From: Sedimenticola selenatireducens DSM 17993
GTDB taxonomy: Bacteria; Pseudomonadota; Gammaproteobacteria; Chromatiales; Chromatiaceae
Assembly (NCBI RefSeq): GCF_000428045.1
Contig: NZ_ATZE01000014.1
Span: forward strand, 77,751-141,750
DNA: 64,000 bases
Direction: 5' to 3'
The translations under genes and the position numbers were made by a program. Shown one piece after another: positions 1-9,021 of the stretch (positions within the stretch are counted from its first letter, which is position 1; each line of letters begins with the position of its first letter). A model generated the notes under the pieces. That model worked only from the letters and a program-made list of their open reading frames with translations, was not told the origin of the DNA and did not search any database.

Positions 1-329
1 ATCTGAAGATTTATGCTGAAAGGCAGGCCGGGAATGTGCGGATCAGCATTAGCGATGACGGGGCCGGGATTAGTGTTGAAAACCAGCAGCGTATTTTTGA
101 TCCTTTTTTTACCACTCGACCTGATGGCACCGGACTTGGTCTTGCCGTTGTCCAATCGGTCGTTCTGAGCCACCAGGGCAAGCTCACAGTAGAGAGCACG
201 CCTGGTGAAGGTAGCTGTTTTTATATTCTTTTGCCGCTGTCAATGGATCATTGCGGAGAGCCGATCACTGCTCCCGAATGTCATGAAGAGAGTGGCTGCA
301 AAACCGCAGTAGGAGTCCTGCATGAGTGA
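1..329 (+). CDS. flrB: FlrB-type flagellar sensor histidine kinase, C-terminal part
   Basis: This is the last ~108 codons of a histidine kinase whose start lies before the window. The reading frame is open from base 3. The ATP-binding domain is recognisable from the G1 box (DDGAGIS), the F box (FDPFFTT) and the G2 box (GTGLGLAVV), followed by the usual closing strand ending in CFYILLPL. The gene overlaps the next one, an FlrC-type sigma-54 activator, by 8 bases, so the two form a two-component pair. Family knowledge: FlrB/FleS phosphorylates FlrC/FleR, which switches on class III flagellar genes (basal body and hook). The FlrB assignment rests on the partner and the flagellar neighbours; the sensor half is not visible. 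Confidence 0.8.
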   Translation, partial: LKIYAERQAGNVRISISDDGAGISVENQQRIFDPFFTTRPDGTGLGLAVVQSVVLSHQGKLTVESTPGEGSCFYILLPLSMDHCGEPITAPECHEESGCKTAVGVLHE

Positions 330-1665
330 TGCAACTGTTTTAATTGTTGAGGATGATGCAACTCTGCGTGAAGCGTTGTGCGACACCCTGGAGTTATCAG
401 GCTATGGCGTGGTTTCCGCAATTGACGGGGAAAGTGCGCTTAAGGTGCTGGGTTCACAATCTGTTGGTCTGGTCATCAGCGATGTACAGATGCTTCCCAT
501 GGATGGGCATCAGTTGCTTGCCAGGATCAAATCCCGTTTTCCGGCCATGCCGGTGCTGATGATGACCGCGTTCGGCAATATAGAAAAAGCGGTTGCAGCG
601 ATGCGAAATGGTGCCACGGATTACCTGGCCAAACCGTTTGAGCCGGCACTTCTGATCGAAAAGGTGAAGGCTTGTATTAAGCATATTCAGCCGGTAGACG
701 AACAGGTGATCGCTGAAGATATCCGTACCCGTGAACTGTTGGGTCTCGCGGGGCGCGTGGCCAGGAGCAGCGCGACAGTCTCGATCGGTGGCGAAAGTGG
801 AACCGGTAAGGAGGTGTTTGCCCGGTATATTCATCGCCAGTCCCAATGCAGTGAAGGGCCTTTTGTGGCGATCAACTGCGCTGCCATACCGGACAATATG
901 CTTGAGGCGATGCTGTTCGGTTATGAAAAAGGGGCTTATACAGGGGCTTATAATTCGGCCCCTGGAAAATTTGAGCAGGCACAGGATGGTACGCTGCTGT
1001 TGGATGAAGTCTCTGAAATGAGTTTGCCTCTACAGGCAAAACTGTTACGGGTGTTACAGGAAAGGGAGGTTGAACGGCTGGGTGGCCGCAAGGTGATCCC
1101 CCTTAACGTCAGAATATTGGCGACCACCAATCGAAATCTGCGGGAAGAGGTGGCTGCCGGCCGTTTCCGTGAGGATCTGTTCTATCGTCTGAATGTGTTT
1201 CCCCTGCATCTGTCGCCGCTGCGGGACAGGCCGCGGGATATCCTGCCGCTGGCGCGTTTTCTGCTTCGACGGATTTGCCATTCGCAAAAGATAGTTGAAC
1301 CGAGACTCTCACAGGAAGCGGAACAACGACTGTTGGGGCATAGCTGGCCGGGTAACGTCAGAGAGTTGGATAATGTGATGCAGCGCGCACTGATTCTCTG
1401 TGATGGCACTGAAATATCTCCCGATGCACTCTGCTTTGAAATGGATCTGGTCATGCCGCAACCCGTCCGTGAATCCAATGAGTCGGAGGCCAAAGGCTGT
1501 CTGAGCGATGACCTGCGGTCCATGGAGGAGCGCATGATCCTTGATGCGTTGCGTGAGGATCGTGGGAGTAGAAAAGAGGTTGCCGAGCGTCTCGGTATCA
1601 GTCAACGCACACTGCGTTACAAGATTGCGCGATTACGGGAGGCGGGTGTTGCCATTCCCCGGTGA
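322..1665 (+). CDS. flrC: FlrC/FleR-type sigma-54 dependent flagellar response regulator
   Basis: A 447-residue NtrC-type regulator. The receiver domain (about 1-120) has the acidic pair D11/D12, phospho-acceptor D54 (in VISDVQM) and K104. The AAA+ domain (about 135-365) has Walker A GESGTGKE and a sigma-54 contact loop that reads GAYTGA instead of the usual GAFTGA. The C-terminus carries a Fis-type helix-turn-helix (KEVAERLGISQRTLRYKI). It is translationally coupled to the upstream kinase and sits directly before a sigma-54 type promoter and fliE. By analogy with FlrC/FleR it should activate the class III flagellar promoters, including the one next to it. The Phe-to-Tyr change keeps an aromatic ring and is probably functional. 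Confidence 0.92.
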   Translation: MSDATVLIVEDDATLREALCDTLELSGYGVVSAIDGESALKVLGSQSVGLVISDVQMLPMDGHQLLARIKSRFPAMPVLMMTAFGNIEKAVAAMRNGATDYLAKPFEPALLIEKVKACIKHIQPVDEQVIAEDIRTRELLGLAGRVARSSATVSIGGESGTGKEVFARYIHRQSQCSEGPFVAINCAAIPDNMLEAMLFGYEKGAYTGAYNSAPGKFEQAQDGTLLLDEVSEMSLPLQAKLLRVLQEREVERLGGRKVIPLNVRILATTNRNLREEVAAGRFREDLFYRLNVFPLHLSPLRDRPRDILPLARFLLRRICHSQKIVEPRLSQEAEQRLLGHSWPGNVRELDNVMQRALILCDGTEISPDALCFEMDLVMPQPVRESNESEAKGCLSDDLRSMEERMILDALREDRGSRKEVAERLGISQRTLRYKIARLREAGVAIPR

Positions 1666-1668
1666 TAT

Positions 1669-1684
1669 TGGTGCATTTTCTGCA
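1669..1684 (+). promoter_or_regulatory. Sigma-54 type -24/-12 promoter of fliE
   Basis: TTGG at 1668-1671 and CTGCA at 1680-1684 place the invariant GG (1670-1671) exactly ten bases before the invariant GC (1682-1683), as in the sigma-54 consensus TGGCAC-N5-TTGC. The match beyond GG and GC is moderate. The predicted start near 1695 gives a ~30-base leader before fliE. The site lies immediately after the stop codon of an FlrC-type sigma-54 activator, which is the expected regulator. Confidence 0.6.
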
Positions 1685-1726
1685 TGCACTTGAATTCAGT
1701 GACACGGTTTTGACGGAATAGAGATA

Positions 1727-2044
1727 ATGACGACGACAAATATAGATCAAGTACTGGCCCAGATACGCACCATGTCCGCCCAGGCTGCGGCCACGCCCAA
1801 AGTGGCTGATGATCCTGCCGGGGCCAGCTTCGGGGATCTATTGACCCAGTCGATCAATCAGGTAAACGAAACCCAACAGCATGCCGGCGAGATGAAGCGA
1901 GCATTTGAGCTCGGTGCGGAAGATGTCAATCTGGCTGAGGTCATGGTAGCTGTCCAGAAGTCCAGTCTCTCTTTTGAAGCCATGCTTCAGGTCCGGAACA
2001 AGCTGGTGGACGCCTACAAAGAAGTCATGAATATGCCAATATAA
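1727..2044 (+). CDS. fliE: Flagellar hook-basal body complex protein FliE
   Basis: A 105-residue protein with the conserved FliE C-terminal half, including the segments GDLLTQSINQVN and the terminal EAMLQVRNKLVDAYKEVMNM. FliE joins the MS ring (FliF) to the proximal rod and is the first rod component exported. The length is typical. It starts a fliEFGHIJ run and is preceded by a sigma-54 type promoter. The 73-base gap to fliF is strongly AT-rich and holds a 12-base palindrome (2048-2059), possibly a secondary promoter or an mRNA structure that sets different levels for FliE and FliF. Confidence 0.95.
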   Translation: MTTTNIDQVLAQIRTMSAQAAATPKVADDPAGASFGDLLTQSINQVNETQQHAGEMKRAFELGAEDVNLAEVMVAVQKSSLSFEAMLQVRNKLVDAYKEVMNMPI

Positions 2045-2117
2045 ATTTGTTTATAAACAGCGAATAATATACTTTTATTAAAGTAATTAATGAATAATTG
2101 CAAGTGGGTGATAAATC

Positions 2118-3767
2118 GTGGCCAATGATGAAAATGCCTTGACCCAAACATTCCCGACGGCCGGTTTGGGGCAAAACCCAATCGTGCGCCAATTGGGGGT
2201 GATGATCGGTATTGCAGCCAGTGTGGCCCTGGGAATAGCGGTGGTTCTCTGGTCCCAGACGCCGAGCTATAGCGTTCTCTACGCCAACATGGCGCCCAAG
2301 GATGCCACCGAGGTAATAGCTGCACTCGATCAGAATGGCATTCCGTACAAGATCAATGACTCTACCGGCGCCGTGATGGTTGCCAGCGGCAAGCTGCAAG
2401 AGGCGCGGATGAAACTTGCCGGACAGGGTTTGCCGCACAGTAACAGCATGGGCTATGAAATCCTCCAACAGGAGACCGGATTTGGCACCAGTCGTGCGTT
2501 GGAGGCAGCGCGCTTTCATCGGGCGCTGGAGGGCGAGCTGGCTCGCACCATCGCCACGCTGTCGAACATTGAGTCGGCGCGGGTACACCTGGCCACGCCG
2601 AAGCAGTCTGTTTTCGTGCGTAAAAAGAACGATCCGAGCGCCTCGGTTGTATTGAAACTCTACTCCGGCCGGGTTCTGGACAAGGGCCAGGTGGCAGCCA
2701 TCGTACATCTTGTGGCATCAAGTGTGCCGGAGCTCGATGCGGGGCGGATAACCGTGGTCGATCATAAGGGGAATCTGCTTAGCGGAGAGATGGACTCACG
2801 CCAGATGATGCTCACATCCAGCCAGTTCGAGTACACCAGGGAGCTGGAGAAACACTACCGGCAGCGGGTGGAAGATATACTGGCGCCGATTCTGGGAGCC
2901 GACAGAGTGCGCGCGCAGGTGAGTGCGGATGTTGATTTTACGGTAACCGAGCAGACGTCGGAACGATTCAATCCCGACCTGCCGGCGCTGCGCAGTGAAC
3001 AGGTCAATGAGCAGTCCAGTCAGCTTTCATCGGTACAGGGTGTACCGGGTGCATTGAGCAATCAGCCGCCGGCGGCCGGGACCGCTCCTGAAGTAGCAAC
3101 GGCAAGCGCTGAAGGTGAGACGGCCGCTTCACCGCTGAATACCAGCAAGCGGGCAACCCGGAACTACGAACTGGACAAGACCATCAGCCACACCCGGCTT
3201 GCCAGCAATAATCTGCGTCGTCTCTCGGTGGCCGTAGTGGTGGATGATCTGGTGAACGTGGCCGACGACGGCGTGGTTACCCGGGTAGAGCGTACGCCTG
3301 AAGAGATCAGCCGCATTACCAGGCTGGTAAAGGAGGCGATCGGTTTTAATACCCAGCGGGGTGATAGTGTCGAGGTGATCAATTCAGCCTTTATGCTGCC
3401 CGCACCTATCGAACCGCTTCCGGAGCTGGCGATTTGGGAAGAACCCTGGGTCTGGGATGCGGCGAAACAGGCGGGAGGTGTCATACTGGTACTTATTCTG
3501 ATCTTTTTCGTGTTGCGGCCCACCATGAAGAAATTGACGGCCCCTCCGGTTATTCAGCAGATATCCTCGGCCGAAGGCGCCGGTGATGATGCACAAGGCG
3601 GGGTCGGTTCGACCGGTTCACTGGATTCGCCGGATGGCGCCATGCGGCTGCCGGGTCCGGAGAAATATGAGAATACCCTGGATGCAGCACGTCAAATGGT
3701 CCAGGATGATCCCAAGCGCGTTGCGCAGGTAGTCAGGAGTTGGGTGGCGGAAGATGCCGGCAGATGA
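2118..3767 (+). CDS. fliF: Flagellar MS-ring protein FliF
   Basis: A 549-residue protein that begins with GTG. It has a first membrane helix at about 28-48 (MIGIAASVALGIAVVLWSQ), a large periplasmic region, and a second membrane helix at about 448-468 (GGVILVLILIFFVLRP). The cytoplasmic tail ends in the FliG-binding motif around NTLDAARQMVQDDPKRVAQ. FliF forms the inner-membrane MS ring on which export apparatus and C ring assemble. The stop codon lies inside fliG (14-base overlap), which implies coupled translation of these directly interacting partners. Confidence 0.96.
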   Translation: MANDENALTQTFPTAGLGQNPIVRQLGVMIGIAASVALGIAVVLWSQTPSYSVLYANMAPKDATEVIAALDQNGIPYKINDSTGAVMVASGKLQEARMKLAGQGLPHSNSMGYEILQQETGFGTSRALEAARFHRALEGELARTIATLSNIESARVHLATPKQSVFVRKKNDPSASVVLKLYSGRVLDKGQVAAIVHLVASSVPELDAGRITVVDHKGNLLSGEMDSRQMMLTSSQFEYTRELEKHYRQRVEDILAPILGADRVRAQVSADVDFTVTEQTSERFNPDLPALRSEQVNEQSSQLSSVQGVPGALSNQPPAAGTAPEVATASAEGETAASPLNTSKRATRNYELDKTISHTRLASNNLRRLSVAVVVDDLVNVADDGVVTRVERTPEEISRITRLVKEAIGFNTQRGDSVEVINSAFMLPAPIEPLPELAIWEEPWVWDAAKQAGGVILVLILIFFVLRPTMKKLTAPPVIQQISSAEGAGDDAQGGVGSTGSLDSPDGAMRLPGPEKYENTLDAARQMVQDDPKRVAQVVRSWVAEDAGR

Positions 3768-4764
3768 AAATAAGACATCGGGGGTAGAGCGTGCGGCTAT
3801 CCTGATGCTCGCACTTGGCGAGAAGGATGCGGCCTCAATACTCTCCCACATGGGACCAAAAGAGGTTCAGGAGCTGGGGTTGGCCATGGCCAACATGAGC
3901 AATGTCAGCACCAGTAAGATGGAATCGGTAATGCACTCGTTTGTCGATACCCTGCGCAGCCAGACATCACTGGGCATGGATTCCGATGAGTACATCCGTA
4001 ATGTACTGACCAATGCCCTGGGCAAGGATAAGGCGGGCGGCGTGATTGATCGCATCCTGCTGGGTAGGAACAGCAAGGGCCTGGAGCAGCTGAAATGGAT
4101 GGACCCACGTTCGGTGGCGGAATTAATCCGTCTTGAACATCCTCAGATCATCGCTATCGTGCTGTCGTTTCTCGATTCCGACCAGGCCGCCGAGGTTCTG
4201 TCTGAATTCCCTGAACGTGTCAGGCCCGATATCGTTATGCGCATAGCAACGCTGGATGGCATCCAGCCGGCCGCGTTGCAGGAACTGGATGAAATACTGG
4301 AGAAACAGTTTTCCGGCGCCTCCAATGTCAAGTCCTCCAGCCTGGGTGGCATTAAAACCGCGGCCAATATTCTCAACCTGATCGAGGGCAGTATCGAAAG
4401 CAGTATCATGGAACACGTGGCCGGTGCCGATCCGGAAATCGCCCAGGAGATTCAGGACAACATGTTTGTGTTTGATAACCTGATCGATGTGGATGATCGC
4501 GGTATCCAGACCCTGATGCGCGAAGTCGCCTCCGATCAGCTGCTGTTGGCAATGCGTGGGGCGGACGAGGGGCTCAAGGAGAAGATATTCAAGAACATGT
4601 CGAAGCGTGCTGCCGAGATGCTGCGGGATGATCTCGAGGCCGCGCCTCCAGTGCGCCTGAGCGATGTGGAAGCGGCCCAGAAAGAGATCCTGACGGTTGC
4701 GCGCCGGTTGGCGGACGCCGGAGAGATCATGCTTGGAGGTGGCGGTGGAGAAGAATTCATCTAA
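3754..4764 (+). CDS. fliG: Flagellar motor switch protein FliG
   Basis: A 336-residue C-ring protein. The N-terminal FliF-binding region begins with GVERAAILMLALGE. The middle domain carries the EHPQIIAIVLSFL helix and the C-terminal torque helix contains the charged DDRGIQTLMREV segment. The protein ends in the family-typical EEFI. FliG couples ion flow through the stator to rotation and binds FliM for switching. It overlaps fliF at the start and fliH at the end, as in a tight operon. Confidence 0.97.
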   Translation: MPADENKTSGVERAAILMLALGEKDAASILSHMGPKEVQELGLAMANMSNVSTSKMESVMHSFVDTLRSQTSLGMDSDEYIRNVLTNALGKDKAGGVIDRILLGRNSKGLEQLKWMDPRSVAELIRLEHPQIIAIVLSFLDSDQAAEVLSEFPERVRPDIVMRIATLDGIQPAALQELDEILEKQFSGASNVKSSSLGGIKTAANILNLIEGSIESSIMEHVAGADPEIAQEIQDNMFVFDNLIDVDDRGIQTLMREVASDQLLLAMRGADEGLKEKIFKNMSKRAAEMLRDDLEAAPPVRLSDVEAAQKEILTVARRLADAGEIMLGGGGGEEFI

Positions 4765-5443
4765 AGTGCTTTCCGGTAGTGATGCGGGGGATGCACAGCA
4801 GTGGTTACCGCCCAGTATGGGGCAGAAAGAAGAGAAGAGTGTGGTCAAGATGCGCTCGTCCGGTTCCATGCTGACAGCCGAACAGCTGGAGCAGCTACAG
4901 AAGGAGGCCTACCAGGAGGGATTTGAGCTTGGAAAAAAAGAGGGCTTTGCTTTCGGCCATAAGGAGGCGCTGGAGAAGGGGCAGCAGAGGATTGGCCAGC
5001 TGATACAGCAGGTCGATGCCTTGATGCAGACGCTGGAAAATCCCCTGCAGGAGCTCGATGAACAGGTGGAGCGTGAGCTGGTGGACCTGGTGATCTCCAT
5101 GGTTCGCCAACTGGTACGCCGTGAAATCAAGCTTGAGCCGAGTCATATCATCGGTATTGTCCGGGAATCCCTCTCCATACTGCCGGTTTCATCACGCAAT
5201 ATCCGGGTGCAGTTACACCCGGAAGATGCCCGGCTGGTGCGGGAAATCTATGATATGAGCGACCGGGAGCAGAGCTGGAAGATTGTTGAGGATCCGGTGC
5301 TGGCCCGGGGCGGCTGCCGGATTGTTACCGAAACCTCACAGATTGATGCCACGCTGGAGTCACGTATTGCCGCCATGATCGCCCGCATCATGGGGGGAGA
5401 GCGTGATGATGATGAGTCGCGGGCGGGTGGAAGAGAGCGATGA
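4745..5443 (+). CDS. fliH: Flagellar assembly protein FliH
   Basis: FliH is the regulator and stator-like partner of the export ATPase FliI. I place the start at GTG 4745 because GGAGGT (4735-4740) lies just upstream; the frame is open further 5', but those codons would run deep into fliG. About 232 residues. The coiled-coil region contains glycine-spaced helices ([19 protein letters not shown]), typical of FliH GxxxG repeats, followed by the C-terminal V/A-ATPase-E-like domain ([17 protein letters not shown] onward). The stop overlaps the ATG of fliI. Confidence 0.9.
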   Translation: MEKNSSKVLSGSDAGDAQQWLPPSMGQKEEKSVVKMRSSGSMLTAEQLEQLQKEAYQEGFELGKKEGFAFGHKEALEKGQQRIGQLIQQVDALMQTLENPLQELDEQVERELVDLVISMVRQLVRREIKLEPSHIIGIVRESLSILPVSSRNIRVQLHPEDARLVREIYDMSDREQSWKIVEDPVLARGGCRIVTETSQIDATLESRIAAMIARIMGGERDDDESRAGGRER

Positions 5444-6786
5444 GTCTGCCGGAATCCAACCGTAACCGGATCTGGAAAGAGCGTCTGCACCACTGCCACC
5501 AGCGGGTGGGTGAAGACCGGGGGCTGGTGGTTGAGGGCAAGATTACCCGGATGATCGGGTTGACCCTGGAGGCGGTAGGCTGTCGGGCTGCCATCGGCGG
5601 TCAGTGTGATGTAATCAGCAGCAGTGGCGAACGCATTGAATCGGAAGTGGTGGGCTTTGCCGGCGAGAGCCTCTATCTGATGCCCACCGGTGATATCCGG
5701 GGGCTGGAGCAGGATGCACGGGTGGTGCCCACCGGCAGGGTCTGCGAGGCCGTGGTGGGTGATCATCTGCTGGGCCGGGTGCTGGATGGCGCGGGTAGGC
5801 CGCTGGATGGCAAGGGTCGTTTGCATGGGGTGGAACGGCGGCCGCTGACCGGTAAGGTGTTCAACCCCTTGTCCAGAACGCCCATTCGCAAGCCGCTAGA
5901 TGTCGGGGTACGGGCTATCAATGCCTTGCTGAGCGTCGGTCGGGGGCAACGGCTGGGCCTGTTTGCCGGTTCCGGTGTGGGCAAGAGTGTGTTGCTGGGC
6001 ATGATGACCAAGTATACCGATGCCGATATCACCGTGGTCGGCTTGATCGGTGAGCGCGGCCGGGAGGTGAAGGAATTCGTTGAGAATATCCTGGGCGAAG
6101 AGGGTATGGCCCGTGCCGTGGTAGTGGCGGTTCCGGCGGACAATACTCCGCTGCGGCGTATGCATGGCGCCATGCTGGCCACCAGTATCGCGGAACATTT
6201 TCGTGATCAGGGCAAGCATGTGCTGTTGTTGATGGACTCCCTTACCCGATTTGCCCAGGCGCAACGGGAAATTGCCCTGGCGATTAATGAACCGCCGGCA
6301 ACCAAGGGTTATCCGCCCTCGGTGTTTGCCAAGTTGCCACAGCTGGTGGAGCGTGCCGGCAACGGAGACAAGGGGGGGGGGTCCATCACCGCCTTCTATA
6401 CCGTATTGGCTGAAGGGGACGACCAGAACGATCCGATTGCTGATGCCGCCCGTGCCATCCTGGATGGGCACATCGTGCTGTCCAGAAGACTCGCCGAGAG
6501 CGGACACTATCCGGCGATAGATATCGAGGCCTCGATCAGTCGCGCCATGAATGATATTACCGACAAGGAGCATCAGGATGCGGCCCGGGCGTTCAAGCAA
6601 CTCTATTCACTGTATCGACAGAACCAGGATTTGATCAACGTGGGCGCCTATGAACGGGGCAGCGATGAGCGGATCGATACTGCCATAGATGCAATACCGG
6701 AGTTGGAACGTTTTTTACGGCAGGATATGAACACCCCGTTTTCCCGTGAAAAGAGTCTGTCGGAGCTGATGGCACTCTTTTCTTGA
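5440..6786 (+). CDS. fliI: Flagellum-specific export ATPase FliI
   Basis: A 448-residue ATPase related to the F1 beta subunit. It has the Walker A loop [11 protein letters not shown], a Walker B strand [12 protein letters not shown], and the conserved glycine-rich segment [15 protein letters not shown]. It energises unfolding and entry of flagellar export substrates at the base of the export gate, with FliH and FliJ as partners. The ATG overlaps the fliH stop codon, so the two are coupled. The length is standard for the family. Confidence 0.97.
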   Translation: MSLPESNRNRIWKERLHHCHQRVGEDRGLVVEGKITRMIGLTLEAVGCRAAIGGQCDVISSSGERIESEVVGFAGESLYLMPTGDIRGLEQDARVVPTGRVCEAVVGDHLLGRVLDGAGRPLDGKGRLHGVERRPLTGKVFNPLSRTPIRKPLDVGVRAINALLSVGRGQRLGLFAGSGVGKSVLLGMMTKYTDADITVVGLIGERGREVKEFVENILGEEGMARAVVVAVPADNTPLRRMHGAMLATSIAEHFRDQGKHVLLLMDSLTRFAQAQREIALAINEPPATKGYPPSVFAKLPQLVERAGNGDKGGGSITAFYTVLAEGDDQNDPIADAARAILDGHIVLSRRLAESGHYPAIDIEASISRAMNDITDKEHQDAARAFKQLYSLYRQNQDLINVGAYERGSDERIDTAIDAIPELERFLRQDMNTPFSREKSLSELMALFS

Positions 6787-6855
6787 GAAACATTCCAAAT
6801 AATGCGACCTTAATAATGGGTCCGGTTAGTCCGGGCGGCTTGGTGGAGAAAAATA

Positions 6856-7287
6856 ATGGTCCCGTCGAAAAGATTACAACCGGTTCAGCGTGCAGCCCAG
6901 TCCCGGGAGAATGATGCGGCACGTGAATTGGGCGATTCCCAGCGCCGCATGCGTGACCAGGAGGCTAAACTGGGGGATCTGAAGCGTTATCACCAGGAGT
7001 ATCTGGAGCGTTTTGAGACCACCGCACGCCAGGGCATGTCCGCCAAACAGATGCAGGAATACCGGGTGTTTCTGGAAAAACTGGACCGGGCCATCAAAGA
7101 GCAGGAACAGGTGGTCCTCGCCAGCAAGAGTGAATGCGTTACCCGCAAAGAGCAGTGGCAGCAGAAGCATGTACGTACCCAGGCGCTGGGCAAGGTAATG
7201 GACCGCTTTCGTTCAGCCGAACAAAAGGCTGATGACAAGCGCGAACAGGCAGAGATTGACGAGCGCAACCAGCGGGGACCGCGTTAA
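6856..7287 (+). CDS. fliJ: Flagellar export protein FliJ
   Basis: A 143-residue, highly charged, nearly all-helical coiled-coil protein, the normal size and composition for FliJ. It is the central stalk-like component that couples FliI to the export gate. A good Shine-Dalgarno (GGAGAA) precedes the ATG. It follows fliI after 69 bases and ends the co-directional flagellar run; the next two genes are on the opposite strand. FliJ sequences diverge quickly, so the call leans on length, coiled coil and position after fliI. Confidence 0.88.
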   Translation: MVPSKRLQPVQRAAQSRENDAARELGDSQRRMRDQEAKLGDLKRYHQEYLERFETTARQGMSAKQMQEYRVFLEKLDRAIKEQEQVVLASKSECVTRKEQWQQKHVRTQALGKVMDRFRSAEQKADDKREQAEIDERNQRGPR

Positions 7288-7305
7288 GCCAATAGCTGTT
7301 TCCCG

Positions 7306-7596
7306 TTATTCGTCCCGGAATCCCGGCGGCCTCTTGCCGGATACCAGATAGGCGAAGGCAATAACTTCGGCGATTGCCCGGTAGAGTGATTCGGGGATCT
7401 CATCTCCCAGTGGAATCTGCGAAAGAATGGCGGCGAGCTGCGGATCATTTTCCAGCGGTATGCCATGTTCCCGGGCCAGCAGAAATATCTGTTCCGCCAG
7501 TTTCCCCTGGCCCTTTGCCGTAATGCGTGGCGTATTTTCCCCGTCATACAGCAGGGCGATCGCGACATCAGGCGTTTGCTCGTAGGTTTCGCTCAT
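7306..7596 (-). CDS. Stand-alone FlhB C-terminal-like domain protein
   Basis: A 96-residue protein resembling the cytoplasmic C-terminal domain of the export switch protein FlhB/YscU, with no membrane part. It has the core pattern VAIALLYDGENTPRITAKG and the helix with GIPLENDPQLAAIL that follows the autocleavage site in FlhB. The NPTH autocleavage tetrapeptide itself is absent, as expected for this small FlhB-like family. It overlaps the fliK-like gene upstream by 4 bases, so they are co-transcribed; full-length FlhB and FliK interact functionally to switch export specificity. Its exact role is not known to me. Confidence 0.78.
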   Translation of the reverse strand: MSETYEQTPDVAIALLYDGENTPRITAKGQGKLAEQIFLLAREHGIPLENDPQLAAILSQIPLGDEIPESLYRAIAEVIAFAYLVSGKRPPGFRDE

Positions 7597-8909
7597 GCCC
7601 GTTCATCCAGCAGCGGCGAGGGAGAGATGGGCTGGTCCGGCCTTTTGACGGCCGATCCCTGGCTGGCAGAGAGCTTGCCGACTTTTAATCCCGCCCTGGA
7701 AAATGCCTCGTTCAATGTCGGCAGAAATTGTTCAATCCGCTTCACCCCTTCGTCAAGTTCGGCGGTAAAGTGGCTGGAAATTTCATCCGCTATCAGGCTG
7801 AGTCGCGCACGGACCGGTCCGGTGGGCGGAATGTTGAAGTTGAGGGTCACTGACCAGTGATCCTCTGCCTGTTCAGCCGGTCTGGTCTCTTTTTCAAATT
7901 GGATCAGAAATTCATCATGACCCTCGGGATGGGATATGGGCAGTTCAAATTGCCAGAGCTGCTTGTGGCTGTTTTCATCCTGTGGCAGGGAGGCCAATTG
8001 ATGTAACTGAATCCTGGCCAGCGCACCTTCGGCCTGATGGTGCAACTCCGCAAATAGTCTTGCCGCGATGAGTTGGAGCGCAGTGGCTGTATCGGCGGCC
8101 CTGCCGACCGGGGGGTCACCCAGAAGGTGGGCGGTGGTCAGCATCGGCTGCAACGTCGCCAGCAGTTTGAGCAGAATTCCCTTGAGATCGTTCTGTACCG
8201 GTTGGCCATTTAGCAGATGGGGTTCCATAAACAGGCCCGACTGGTTTAATGCCTGCCGGACGACAGCTCCAGTGATTGGCTGGCCGTTTGATAGTGTCTG
8301 GTTAATCAGCTGGCCGATTTGTCTGGCCAGCTCGGTTGTGGGGCTTTTTTCTATATTTCCCTGAACAGACTGTCCCTGGTTCGTCTGCAAGGCATTGGCG
8401 ATTAGTTGCAGATTGCGTTCAAGCGGACTGGATCCGGCTGATGCACCGGGAAGGGCTGATGTCGTCTGCTGAATTAGCTGCTGGAAGAGGGTATCCAAGC
8501 TATTCTTGATGACGGCCGGGGCAGCGCCGGATGTAGTAACCGGGGCTTGTTGAATGGTTGTCAGTGATCTCAGGGCATCGAGCAACTGATTCAGTGGCAG
8601 TTGTTTAGGCAGAATGCTTTTAAGCGCCAGTGCCTGGGTGCTGGCGGAGGTGACTTCTCTGACTACTTTGAATTCCGGTATGTTGCCCGCTTTAACCACA
8701 TCCAGGGCAAGCTGCTGGCCGATTTCCAGCTTCATGCCGGTTTTGACCGGTATCTTTATACCGCCGATATTCAGTTGTGCGATCCCCTTGTCGGCTGGAA
8801 CCTCAACCACAGCCCGTACCACCTGCCCAGGCCGCAGTTGCTGCAAGGCATCCGAACGTGTTTGCTCGATAAACAGCCGTGGGTTCGAAATTGGGTCCGT
8901 GATTTGCAT
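7593..8909 (-). CDS. fliK: FliK-like flagellar hook-length control protein
   Basis: A 438-residue protein with a low-complexity Gln/Thr/Leu-rich N-terminal two-thirds. The C-terminal domain (about 330-425) matches the Flg_hook fold, with WQFELPISHPEGHDEFLI and the alternating segment WSVTLNFNIPPTGPVRARLS. FliK is the secreted molecular ruler that sets hook length and triggers the FlhB specificity switch. It is encoded opposite to fliEFGHIJ and coupled to an FlhB C-domain protein, an unusual orientation compared with the common fliJ-fliK order. A second, canonical fliK may exist elsewhere; this could be the paralogue. Confidence 0.8.
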   Translation of the reverse strand: MQITDPISNPRLFIEQTRSDALQQLRPGQVVRAVVEVPADKGIAQLNIGGIKIPVKTGMKLEIGQQLALDVVKAGNIPEFKVVREVTSASTQALALKSILPKQLPLNQLLDALRSLTTIQQAPVTTSGAAPAVIKNSLDTLFQQLIQQTTSALPGASAGSSPLERNLQLIANALQTNQGQSVQGNIEKSPTTELARQIGQLINQTLSNGQPITGAVVRQALNQSGLFMEPHLLNGQPVQNDLKGILLKLLATLQPMLTTAHLLGDPPVGRAADTATALQLIAARLFAELHHQAEGALARIQLHQLASLPQDENSHKQLWQFELPISHPEGHDEFLIQFEKETRPAEQAEDHWSVTLNFNIPPTGPVRARLSLIADEISSHFTAELDEGVKRIEQFLPTLNEAFSRAGLKVGKLSASQGSAVKRPDQPISPSPLLDERA

Positions 8910-8947
8910 ATCAATGTTCGGTATAAAGACCTGATGGTATTTTAGTT

Positions 8948-8967
8948 TATCGACCGGCAGGTCGATA
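8948..8967. repeat. Perfect inverted repeat in the fliK / pentapeptide gene divergent region
   Basis: TATCGACC-GGCA-GGTCGATA is a perfect 8-base inverted repeat with a four-base centre. It lies in the 112-base region between two divergent genes, 38 bases before the fliK-like start. It could be an operator for a dimeric regulator or a hairpin in a leader RNA. No terminator-like T tract follows on either strand. Confidence 0.4.
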
Positions 8968-9021
8968 GATTGAACGGGGATTGCCTCGGCGTAAATTGGT
9001 AATCGACAGCATAGAGATCCT

